A DNA stretch of 64,000 nucleotides, taken from contig CP126197.1 of the NCBI GenBank assembly GCA_030272155.1, positions 1,922,001 through 1,986,000 on the forward strand. Reading direction: 5' to 3'. The DNA is from Tetradesmus obliquus. Lineage: Eukaryota > Chlorophyta > Chlorophyceae > Sphaeropleales > Scenedesmaceae. The translations under genes were made by a program, and so were the position numbers. Each line of letters begins with the position of its first letter. Positions within the stretch are counted from its first letter, which is position 1. The notes beneath the pieces were generated by a model. The model saw nothing but the letters and a program-made list of their open reading frames with translations, was not told the origin of the DNA and did no database searches. Below, one piece after another: positions 46,779 through 57,107 of this stretch.

Positions 46779-49700
46779 TCACTGCTGCACCACCTCCAGC
46801 AGGCCTGAGAACAGCTCGTCCCATATGACCTCCCCACAGCTGCTGTACCCCGCCAGGCGCTTCTTAAATTCCCGCAGGCCCCGCTTCTGCGCAGTGCTCG
46901 CACCAAGGATGGGCTTGTCGCTGCTGAGCAGTAGCTCTGCCAGGTACTGCATCCACAACACATTCGTGCCGGGGTAGCTGCCCGCCCAGTCTGTGGCTGT
47001 CAGCTTGCGCATGCGCCTGCAGATGTGCAGCAGCAGACGCGTGTCAGCGCTGCATGTTTAAGGCGAAATGTGGTGTGCAGAACAGCTGGGGATCAGCAGA
47101 TGCATCATCTGCAACAGGATAGCACAAGCTTGCTATCCTGTTCATCAAGCACTGCCGCAGCACTCAGGCCAGTCAATTGCCCTCACACACCTGTACGTCA
47201 CAAACTGCGGCTTGCTCTCTGGCCCATCGAGCAGCTCCTCCTGGGCATGCAAGTTTAAAAACAAGTAACAACTGCTGATTGCAGGCCTGCAGAGACAGGT
47301 CACCGCATGTACCAACACACCTGTATGTCTCAAACTGCGGCTTGCCCTTGGGCCCATCAAACAGGCCCTCCTCCGCCTCCAAATTACAGAACGCCACGTC
47401 ACCGCCCGGCGTCTGCAGCCGGCTGGCAGTGAAGTCAATCAGCGTGACCTCAGCGCCGCAAGTGGCGGCACGCAGCGTGCTGCCGCGCAGGCGCGCGGTC
47501 ACATGGCTATTCGCTGCTGCTGCGGGGCGCAGCATCACGTTGCCCCAGTGCAGGTCCCTGTGCTCAAAGGCCAAGCTGTCTTCTGCCACTGCCAGCGCCA
47601 ACGCAACCTAGGGGTACAGCAGCAGCAGCAGCAGCAGCGGACAACAGTCAGTGCAGGTCCCTGTGCTCAAAGGCCAGGCTGTCTACTGCCATTGCCAGGG
47701 CCAGCGCGACCTGGGAGCACAGCAGCAGCAGCAGCAGCAGCAGACAGCAGTCAATCGAGATCATGGTGCTCAAAGGCCAGGCTGTCCTCTGCCAGCGCGG
47801 CCTGGAAGCAGCAGCAGCAGCAGCAGCAGCAACAAGCACCAGTCAAGCCATTAGACCTAGAGGAATGCGGCTTGCCTTACAGAGGTAGTGGCCACCAATG
47901 AGCTCAGCAGCTGTTCGAAGCATTCACAGCTACATAGGTCTCTCCACATTTGCCAGACCGCAGCACCTTGATCACGTACAATCCGACGGGCTATCATAAG
48001 TGCAGCCCCACCTGCAGCAGCATCGCGCGCGCCTCATCGTAGCCCTGCAGGCAGTACCCCTCCAGGTCCTTGCCACAGTTAGCCATGGCAAACACAGCAT
48101 ACAGCTGGTCACGCGGGAAGCCCTCAATGGGGTCGTTCTCACTCTTGTTCTTCTTGTGCCAGGCCCGCCAGGCCTTGATTAAGGACTGCAGCACCACAAC
48201 CAGCAGCAGAGCAGGGGTAAAAGCACAGAGTCAGCACGGCGAAAGCTGGTGTACGGCAGCAGATGCAGGACAGCAGCAGCAGCAGCAGGCACTGAAGTAG
48301 CGAGGCTGCAGTGCCGCTGGTGCCTGTGTAGGGCACAAGTGTGATCAGGTTGTGCATGCCGCACCTGTGGGTAGGGCCCTCTGCACACGCCCACGCGGTG
48401 TGTCTTGACAAATGCCTGCGTGTGGCTGGGGTATGGATTGCCTGCAGGCACAGCAGGCGCACACAGCAGACAACTCGCCACGCGCCGCATAGCTTCTTTG
48501 AAAGCTGTTATAAGGTTGTGTAACAGACAGCAATTCCAGCGCCTGCCTGGCAGGCCAGGCCAGCTCCGCAGGCTGCAGAAACTAGGCAGCACGGGGGACT
48601 TTGCCTGCAGCTCGTCAGCTCAACAGGGCCATGCAAGCGTTGACAGCATGCCACCTGCCATTGGCGCAGCTAGAAACCAAGAATAACAGCTCTCTTGTCT
48701 GCTGCATGTGGCACTGCTCCGGGCCGCCGTCCGGCTTTTGAATTGGCTAAGCCACCACTGTGCTCCACCTTGCTGAACCTTATCAAACGCTTATTCAGCC
48801 ACACCTGCTGCATCTGCCTCCTCCCCTAGCGCTGACAGGGCGATGGCAATGACTGCCTCTCCCAGCAGGTCGCCCGCGCCCTTCTGCCGCACCTGCGTCT
48901 GCTTTGACATCCTGTCTGCCTGCACCCAACTAAGCCACCGCATTCACCACTCAATCCCAAAGAACACCCCGACACAGCCTTTCTGCTGGTTCAACCCAAG
49001 CGGCCCTTGCCACACCACCTCACCATGCCTTGCCGACAATTTCAGCCGCACCTGCTGCATCTGCCTCCTCCCCTAGGCCTGACAGAGCAATAGCAATGAC
49101 TGCCTCCCCCAGCAAGTCCGCTGCGCCCTTCTGCGGCCAGCCGTTGATGAGGTTGTCGCCCTCCATGGGCACCAGCTTGAACACCACGCTGCCTGATTTG
49201 AAGGCTTCGCCATACGTGCCCTCACCCAGCTTGACCACCTGCATCATTACATGATATGATGTAAGGTAAACAACAACATGAGTTGAATGCATCAGGGTGG
49301 AAGGAACACAGCGCGCGGGGCACCAGCTTCAGGCACAGCAAGTCATCATTGCAGGACCACAGCCCCGGCATATTATCAGCTAACAATGTGCAGTTACCGC
49401 TGCGGGCAGCAACGCACCTCTTTGGTGTCTGTCACTGCTGCCATGAAGTCCTTCATGCTGGGAATGTCTTGCAGCTGCACCTGCACACAGCCAGATCGAC
49501 ACAACACCCAGATTATGATCAGTCATCATGTTACAAGCCTCACGTGACATTAGGAGCAACGGCTGCAAGCAGAAGGCATAGCGTAAATCAGGCACCCAGA
49601 GTCATGTGGACCAGCACAAACTGGCAACATCTACAAGATACCAGCTCCGGCGCCAGCAGCACTGTGTCGCGTTACATGTTGTGTAGCACCGTCAACAATG

Positions 49701-52073
49701 AAGGCGTTGCAGCTGCAGCAAGGCAACATGCACAGGGGCCACGTCAGCGCACTCACCGACTGGCCGCACGCCTGCAGCATCTGCTGCAGTGATGTCAGCG
49801 CTGCCCTGGCTGCAGCTGCTGCCTCGGCCTCCGCCACCTGCCTGTCAGCATCAACGGATAGCTGCTGCATCAGCTGCTGCAGCTGCTGCTCGTCCATCTG
49901 CTGCAGCTGCTGCTGCAGCTGGGCCTGCTGCTCCAGCAGCATCTGCTGCTGTAGCGCCTGCTGCTGCTGGAACTGCTGTACCTGGTCCTGCTGCTCCTGG
50001 CTTGCCTGCAGGAGCAGCTGCTGCTCTGCCTGCTCCTGCTCCTGCTCCTGCTGCTGCTGCTTGCGCTGCTGTTGCCTTGCACTCTGCTTCCTGGGGTGCT
50101 GCTGCTGCTGCTGTTCCTGCTGCTGAGTCTGTTTTGGCTGCTTTGCACGCTGCTGCCTGCCAGCTGGCTTTTCCTCTTGATCATGCTGCGGTGTTGCAGC
50201 TACCAGATCTACCAGCTGCTGCTCCTGTTGCTGCTGCTGCTGCACCTGCTGCTGCTGGGGATGTTCTTCGCATGCTGTGCTGCTTGAGCCAGGCAGCTCA
50301 TCCACTACTGCCAGCTGCTGCAGCTGCTCTGCAACCTGGTCTGCCGCTGCTGCAATCTCCTCTTCAATGGCAGCAGCAGCTGGGTTTGCAGGAGTCTTAG
50401 CCTGCAGGATGCTTCCAGCTCCTAAGCTGGCGTGCACGCTCGACAACTCCGCTGCTGCTGCTGCTGCTGGATTATCAGCGATGAGATGGCTGCTCTTCAA
50501 CCTGCCTGGGACGTCACTGCTGCTGCTGCTGTCTACCTGGATGTCGCTGCTGCTGTCGTGCACGGCAGGCGTGGATGCAACCAGACTGTCTGCCTCATCA
50601 CCTTCCAGCAACTCCTCTGCAAAGGACTGCTGCTGGCGACGCTGCTGCTGCTGGTTGAACCTGGTTACTGCTGCTGGAGACGCGGTAGCAGGCGTGCCGA
50701 TGTGCAGCAAGTCAGCAGCAGACGCAGCGCTGCTTGGTGATGCTGCCTCGCTGCCATCTTGCTGCTGCTCCTGGCAGGCTGCTGCACCTGCAGCAGCAGC
50801 TTCTGCTGTGGCATCTTTTTCAGTCACCTGCTGCTGCTGCTCTTCGTCCTCATCTGCTGCCAGCAAGCTGCCATAGCTCCTGCGCGCGCTGCTGAGCAGC
50901 AGAGGAGACTGGCAGGACAGCTCTGACAGCCTTGCGGAGCTGTCTGCCTGCAAACTGTGCACATCTGCGCCTTCTGCTGCTGCTGCTGCTGCTGCTGTTG
51001 TGCCAGCAGTGCCTGGAGCTGCCACTGGAGGTTCTGTCTGCTGGTCTTGCTGGAATGACCAGGTCGCTGGTGTGGCTGCAAGCGCACCTGCAAGAATTTG
51101 TGTAGCACAGCAATATGTGTGCGGTGGGTGCCACAGGCAACAGACATCAAATACAGGTTCACCTGCTGAGTGGTTTGCATAATCAAGATCAATTACGCCT
51201 GCAGCCACTGTGCAACTGCAGCCAGCTGTCAGTCATGCTCACCCTCTGGCCTTGTCCTGGTGCGCGCCTTGGTTGCTGTGGGCGCGCCTGAGCTCTCTTC
51301 TACCAGCTCAAACTTGTCAACCTGCAAGCATCCGTTCAACATACAGCCCAAGCAGACATTTGTCACACAAGTCACAACTGCTAGCATTTGTGGGGCTCAT
51401 GGTCCTGGCACTGCTGGTCGTGCCTTGCTGGGTAGGCTGTCTAGCACAGCCAGCTGGCATCTACTGCTGTCAGCAAGCGCACCTCTGCATAGTAGTTGGC
51501 CATCTGCTCTGTGTATGCCAGGTATGCGCGCTGCCGTGCCTTTGACATGCGATGCAGCAGCAGCGAGCGCGAGGCAGGCGCCTCCCTGCACAGGCGGTGG
51601 CCTGGCAGCGCAACAGCATGCAGCACAGAGCTGCGCCTGCCCCTGTGCAGCAGCGCTGAGGAGCGGCATGAGCCCAGGATGAAAGGCGCAGTGCTGCGGC
51701 CTGTAGACAGAGCTGATGAGCTGCAAGGTGTGGCTTCCTGCAAGCTGCAGGTCGTGGCAGGGGTGCCGCAGCTGGCCTGGCTAGCTGGTGTCTCAGGTGC
51801 ACCTCTGTCCTCGCCATGGCTGCTTGTTGGCACCTGCTGCTGCAGGCACAATGCAACCTCAGCAAACAGACGCTACATAACCGTGTTCGTTGTGGCTCGC
51901 GTGATGCTGTCGTTTAGGCCTCTGGGGTAAGGTGCACTGCTTACCTTGCGGCGCCTCTCAAATGTCTTTAGTGCTGTGCCTGTACTGCTGGTGCTGTCAC
52001 TGCTGGTTGTTGGCCGTGGCGGATGCTGATTGCTTATGTCCTGAAAGATGTCCATGATTGCAGTTTTTCGCAT
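46779..52073 (-). CDS. HASPIN: Haspin-family protein kinase (histone H3 Thr3 kinase), 1006 aa
   Basis: Eleven exons close in frame (3021 nt): 51945-52073, 51483-51839, 51243-51321, 51163-51198, 49757-51087, 49418-49480, 49052-49238, 48365-48504, 48012-48185, 47321-47607, 46779-47016. The long exon 5 encodes a disordered Gln/Ala/Ser-rich linker. The kinase starts with LGEGTYGEAF and a beta-3 lysine in VVFKLVPMEGDN, as in haspin (family IEGPDLVNG). It continues with a DLEGY segment, catalytic HRDLHWGNVML, and LIDFTASRL in place of DFG, matching haspin's atypical DYT. It ends with the diagnostic PGTNVLWMQYL and terminal helices. Haspin phosphorylates H3T3 in mitosis to recruit the chromosomal passenger complex. 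The start gives an N-terminal MRKTAIMDIFQDI; the second Met is possible. Several exons have partial tandem copies in adjacent introns. Confidence 0.9.
47185..47262 (-). repeat. Partial duplicate of the haspin exon 10 donor end
   Basis: It encodes EELLDGPESKPQFVTYR plus a GTGTGT donor, parallel to EEGLFDGPKGKPQFETYR at 47321-47400 in the real exon. It lies in the next intron. It has no full acceptor side, so it looks like a junction duplicate rather than a working exon. Confidence 0.75.
47638..47835 (-). repeat. Two partial duplicates of the haspin exon 10 acceptor end, each with a CAG run
   Basis: The exon 10 head around FEHRDLH (plus TGCAGGTCCCTGTGCTCAAA at 47560) recurs at 47650-47712 and, shortened, at about 47760-47805. 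Each copy is followed by a (CAG)n run (47719-47742 and 47812-47831), as is the true exon (47617-47637). On the gene strand each is (CTG)n, then acceptor-like sequence, then exon head. Confidence 0.75.
48800..48892 (-). repeat. Partial duplicate of the haspin N-lobe exon donor end
   Basis: About 88 bp match 49052-49140 (CTGCTGCATCTGCCTCCTCC, TGACAGRGCRATRGCAATGA, CAGCARGTC). It lies within the next intron and carries its own GTGTGG donor-like sequence. It encodes the same helix (LLGEAVIAIALS) but lacks the Gly-rich loop. Confidence 0.75.
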
Positions 52074-53592
52074 ACTTATCGTTTCAGCTAGTTTGGACCA
52101 GCATCAGGGCTGGCTGTGCTTGCGACTAGCGTATAGCTGCACCAGTCCCCAGCCTGACTTGCCGTGAAACCGTTGCGGTAAGCACAACATAATCTTTTAC
52201 CTGCTTCGCCGGACGCGAGTGCGTCTGTCCACAGCGTTTGCCGATTCAAAAACTGTCACTGACACCTCAACTGATGCTCACCCGACAGACGCATCCTCTG
52301 GCACTTGACTGCCTTGATCAGAAGCAAGAATTTCTAGATGCTTTTGTTCGTTTACGTCGATCCTTTGATCCATGCCCATGGCCATGGCCACGAGCTCATG
52401 ATCATGGACCAGAAGGCCACACCTGAGGCATCCAGCACCATAGGTGTCTTTTATATTTCGACTGTGTTCAATCTGTGCTTGGTCTGCACACCCATTGGTG
52501 GTTTGCCCATGGGTATGGGAGGGTTCGTCGTGGCTATGGGCAAAATAACATGCTGGTGGGCATAGCCACGAGCTCAAATTAATGTCCAGAGGACCACCAT
52601 TGAGGCTTCCAGCACATCCCGGTAGTTTTCACGTTGTTTCTGTATTTATTGTGCAGCTGCAAACGCAGATCCGCTGCGTAATGCTCATGCCACGATGGCT
52701 ATGGGAGGGTTCGTCGTGGCTATGGGAAAAATGGTCAGAGCCACGCGCCCCACAGCCATGGAGCAAACTACATAGATTCAGGCTTCTGAAAGCACTAAAA
52801 TGTTTGATCAAGTGTTGAAAATTGTAATGGCGCAACTTGCACCCCTTCAACAGCTCAAATCTGTTTATCTGGTGCTGTGCCCATTCAGTGGGCACACAGT
52901 GGTGCGCTGACACGTCGCACCCCTGAGCGGTACCTGCCCTCCTGCTTGCACGCACAACTGCTGACGCTGCAGCATGCGGCATGGGAGCTGCCGTTTTGGC
53001 CATCTGTTCTGGTCATCAGGGCCGTGGGGTTGTTGAAAAGCCCCTTTGCAAAACACGTTACAATTGTCCGACGGAAGCCGGCCACTGCACAGCAGCCTGT
53101 TATTTGGTGGCGTGACGGTGACGCAACTCATTTGTGTCACACCACCACCCGGCGGGTGCAGCACTCTTCTGCACTCTGCTGCACCCATGCTCCGCACAAT
53201 TTCGAAAACTCCATGTTAACAGGCTGCCACGCATGACCTGCTTCCGAAGGTGAAAGATTCACCACCCTGAGGTCAGTTATCAAGTGCAGCACACAACATG
53301 AAAACTCACCCTTTACAACACACACCAGCCCGGCAGCATCGATGCTGATGCACAACAGCACTGAATGCCTGGACCTGCACCTGCACTGCTGAACAGCAAG
53401 TCCCACCCACAACTGGACACAACCACGTAAACACGGTACCCTTTGCACAACTCAACCCTCAACCCTCAACACCCTATATTCCCATGTACATACATCTGAC
53501 TTATGGCTGAACCAACAAGCTGCAGGTCCGCATAACGTGGATGCGTTATGGCTGTGGCTTGATGGGTGATTTCATGATAAGCATGCGGACAA
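52074..53592. other. Intergenic between haspin and PPT1
   Basis: The first part must contain the haspin promoter, but no clear TATA box is visible. About 52503-52570 and 52694-52746 share TGGCTATGGGAGGGTTCGTC and GTGGCTATGGGMAAAA, and 52374-52392 has a CCATGGCCATGG palindrome. There is no supported coding sequence. Confidence 0.45.
53313..53317 (-). terminator. Candidate TGTAA polyadenylation signal of PPT1
   Basis: TGTAA on the minus strand about 275 nt after the stop. The distance is longer than usual but acceptable. Confidence 0.3.
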
Positions 53593-53809
53593 TCAAGCCA
53601 GGTACGCGTCCACAACCTTCTCTTCAAACCACTTCAGCGTGAACTGCATGTGCTCCCCGGGAGCAGATTCAAAGATCAGCCCACCCGCCTCATCCAGCCG
53701 CCGCAGGCCCAGCCAGTCCTCCTTGTACAGAGGCTGATCCTTGAGGGGGATCACGGTCTCAGCGCCATCCCAGAAGGAGAACCAGGCGGAATCGCGGGGC
53801 ACGACTGCG

Positions 53810-53851
<42 letters not shown>

Positions 53852-55087
53852 TTCGTGAATAAACTGTACAAACACAAAGATCTGATCACGACATAGTAAT
53901 ACGCGCAGAGAACGGAAATTCAATTATCAAGCCTATCCCTGCTGTGCAGCGTGCCGTGCGCCAAAACAAGTAACCAACTCGCCCGCCGCTGGCACCAGGA
54001 CAGTACCAGGAAGATGCTGTTCTGTGCCTCACTAGGCATGCGTGCAGTACATGTACTGCATGCTGGCAGCAACGCCAGCAGCTGCATCAGCTTACCTGTG
54101 GTGTCCTCATCAAAGCGAAACAGCACCAGCCGCTGCAGTGACGCCAGGTTGTCTGCATACGCTGCGTTCTTGTCGTCACGCTCATTGTTGATGTCAGGCA
54201 TAAAGATGTTGTAGCGCAGGTAGGAGTCAATCTGCAGCGGGTCCTGCAAGCAGCAAGGCAACAGACGGCACACGTTGTTGACAATCATACATGGCATACA
54301 TACACAGAGTCCCACAACCACCCCACTGGACGACAGTGCTGAGCTCAGCCGCGTACAAACGTTGTGCTTGAATCACCTGCTTTGGCAGAAGCAGATGCAT
54401 ACACACGCAGCCACGCAACAGCAGCAGCGGCAGCCGAAAGTGCCCGCACCTTGAAGTACTGCGCCTGCACCATGTGCTTTCTGCTGTTTCTTTGGATGCC
54501 GGGCACATACTTTACATGCCTGGCACACAGTTTCTTTATCACTGCAGCCGCCCGCACCTTGAAGTACTGCGCCTGCACGATGTTCTCCCGCACCCAGGGC
54601 GCGTACGCACCGCGTGCCAGCAGCAGCTGCATCGCGGTGCAGGCCTTAGCGGCTGCGCCTGTCAGGTCAACGCTGCAGCCTGGGGTGTTTGCCACTCCCT
54701 GGTGCTGCCCTCCCAGAGTAATAAGGGAGTGGATGGGCGGCAGCCTGCGCCCGCAGCGCTGCACCACAGCCTGTTTGAGGGGAGCCAGCAAAAGCAAGCG
54801 CATGGCGACGCGGGTCAGGGGCAACGCATGCGTTTTTGACATACGTTCTGTGTATTAGGGGCCCCAGCGTGATAACAGTGGATGGGCGGGAGCCTGCACC
54901 CGCAGCGCTGCACCGCAGCCTGTTTGAGGGGACAAGAAAGATTGGCAACCGCGTGGCAGTGCAGAAATTGAGCGGCACCACCTTTGATACTGGGTGCAAT
55001 GCTCCATCTCTGAGGGGTCTGGTAAACACAAGGTGGGCGGATTGCTGATGCCCATGTGCATGCAGGTTAAGAGCGGCTGAGCTCCGG

Positions 55088-55118
<31 letters not shown>

Positions 55119-55166
55119 ACCAGCCAGCGGTCGATGAGCGGGACACGACATGCCCCTGACACATTC

Positions 55167-55211
<45 letters not shown>

Positions 55212-56442
55212 ACCCTCAGGAACTGGCCTCCCTGGCTGAAGCCGACCATGTTGAAGCCCCCTTTCAGCTCCTCCATAGACGCCAGCTCGCCACACACCTT
55301 GCCCACCTGGCGCAACAGCAGGGTTGGGTCGCAGGGTGGAGTTTTCAGCTAATAATGATTACTGATACACCTCATTCATCATTGAGACCTGCAAGCTGCT
55401 AGCCTTGCCAGCAAACAGGCTAAGAAGCAGCAGCAGCCATAAGCACAGCGTGTTCCCCTGCCAACGCCAATGCACTGCTGCCTGGGGTCTTATCACATGG
55501 CATGATGCTGTAGTATGTAGGCATGTGCAGCAGATGTGCAGGGGCCCACCTACTGGTTTTTTATGTGTCATGATCCTTACGTTAGCAATCAAGCCGTAAG
55601 AGTGATGCCACCACGCACCTGCTGGTTGACGTTGCCGTAGAAAGAGCTCCACACATCCTGGTACTCGCCTACCCCTGTGGCAATGCTGTGCACAAACACA
55701 CCTGCAAGGCCAAGCACACAGCAGCGTGTTGCAGCATGACATCGCCAACTCAAGCATTGACACCCCTACTCCCAACAACACGCAAGTCACTAGAATCTTT
55801 CAGAGTCAAGGAGCCTCTTGAGATCGATTTTGTGCCAGTGCACTGCAGACTCTGACTAGCCACATACACAAGGCTGCAAGCACTTGAAACACACACAAAC
55901 ACATTGCAATCTCACCCAGCTTGTCCTCAATGAGCTGCTTGATGCTTCCCATGGAGCCCATGGAGCAGCAGCTGTCGCCCATGCCATGCCACAGCACCAC
56001 AGGCAGCGCGGCACCATTGCTGCCGCGCTGGCTGAGGCCTGTAGCAGGATGCAAGCAGCAAGGCCACGGCACGTTTCACGTTCAACTGCTGGGTTTGGTG
56101 AGGAGGGTTCGATTTCATGCGCATGGGAAGGACAGTAAGCTTGCGCCTGCATGCACACCACGGAATGTGCTGCACTGCTGCATGCATAGTTGGAAGCATC
56201 CAGCCACCTACCTGCCTTCCTGCAGTGATAACCCTATGATGCGCACAACAGCAACAGCAACAGCTGGAAGATTGTTATGCCGGCAAGCAGCTGTTAAGCT
56301 GATGTGCCTTGATACCTGCAGCAGAGGATGTCCTGCCTGTGGTGGCCTCGCGTAGCAGCAGCTGCTCCTCCGGCACGCGGCTAGCGCAGCTGAAACTAAT
56401 ACCGGCCACTAACAACAGCGCTACTGCCCATGCGCGCCCCAT
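53593..56442 (-). CDS. PPT1: Palmitoyl-protein thioesterase (PPT1 family), 332 aa
   Basis: Seven exons close in frame (999 nt): 56316-56442, 55916-56038, 55619-55701, 55214-55306, 54558-54770, 54096-54243, 53593-53804. The start at 56440-56442 gives a secretory signal peptide (MGRAWAVALLLVAGISFSCA). Family hallmarks follow: VVLWHGMGDSC near the first strand, the nucleophile elbow MVGFSQGGQFLR with the catalytic Ser, LITLGGQHQGV, and a lid segment YAPWVRENIVQAQYFK. The catalytic Asp lies in MPDINNERDD and the catalytic His in APGEHMQF close to the C-terminus. Length and order match the human enzyme (306 aa) well. The enzyme removes fatty acyl groups from S-acylated proteins in the lysosome or vacuole lumen. 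The extra length is at the N-terminus. Introns contain CAG/CTG runs and partial copies of exon 5. Confidence 0.93.
53816..53850. repeat. (CAG)12 run before PPT1 exon 7
   Basis: It is CTG on the gene strand and directly precedes the exon 7 acceptor (CCCGCAG). In the same gene, runs of opposite sense (CAG on the gene strand) lie in intron 4 at about 55086-55117 and 55171-55211, the latter just after the exon 4 donor. Confidence 0.9.
54438..54482 (-). repeat. Partial copy of the PPT1 exon 5 donor junction
   Basis: CCGCACCTTGAAGTACTGCG followed by CCTGCACCATG repeats 54552-54582, including the exon's last codons and its GTGCGG donor. It lies in the intron before exon 6. Confidence 0.75.
54858..54935 (-). 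repeat. Partial copy of the PPT1 exon 5 acceptor junction
   Basis: About 75 bp (GTGGATGGGCGGGAGCCTGC, CCGCAGCGCTGCACCGCAGC, CTGTTTGAGGGGA) repeat 54728-54784, including the exon head and acceptor. It lies upstream (gene sense) of the true exon 5, within intron 4. Confidence 0.75.
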
Positions 56443-57107
56443 TTCGGCGGATCAAGCACTGTCGAAAGAGGGGTGACCTGGCACACCAGTATCGCTCTGC
56501 TGTGCGCGATCAACCAGGTCCGATGAGTGTTCTATCGACTGATCGCACCGTATGGTGAAGGTGGCCAGCTCGAGGGCATCTTGCTGGTTGCTGGGTGCAT
56601 CTCTCACACCCCCACCAGAACATAACACAGTGTAACAGAGAACGTGCCGTCAACGTTTACTCTTGCCACAAGCAATCCGATGTTGACAATAAACCGCAGA
56701 TATTAGTCCAATAATGTCGATCCCGTCGATGTTGCGTCAGTTTAGTGCTCAGACACACCACGTTGTACACACGGCTTTGTATTGGGTGTGCAGTACCAAC
56801 CACATGGCATGTGTGCCACACACGGCTTTGTACTGGGTGTGCAGTACCAACCACATGGCACACATGCGTTGCACATGCTCTCCCTGGTGAGCTACAAACC
56901 AAATTGAGAGTGATAATCACAGTTAAAACCCCCAAAGAAAGCACATGGTACCCTGTGTGCGTTTTACACTGCAGGCACTGGCACAAGCCACGATGGCATC
57001 CCACACAGCTTGCAGGACACATGGCAAGCTACCTGCCTGGCACCACACCAGCCAAGCTTGAACTACCATCAAGCCCAGCATATCTAGTACGGTGGCCTTT
57101 TAACATA
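56443..57107. other. Intergenic between PPT1 and the CHERP-like gene
   Basis: It holds the PPT1 promoter side and the 3' flank of the CHERP-like gene. A 54-bp direct tandem repeat lies at about 56762-56869 (ACACGGCTTTGTAYTGGGTG, TGCAGTACCAACCACATGGC). TGTAA on the minus strand at 56964-56968, 140 nt beyond the CHERP-like stop, is a good poly(A) candidate. Confidence 0.55.

Noticed and set aside
49789-50400. Long plus-strand frames rich in Ala, Pro and Cys opposite the haspin linker
   Set aside because: They are antisense shadows of the CAG-rich exon; the minus-strand frame joins in phase with kinase exons on both sides.
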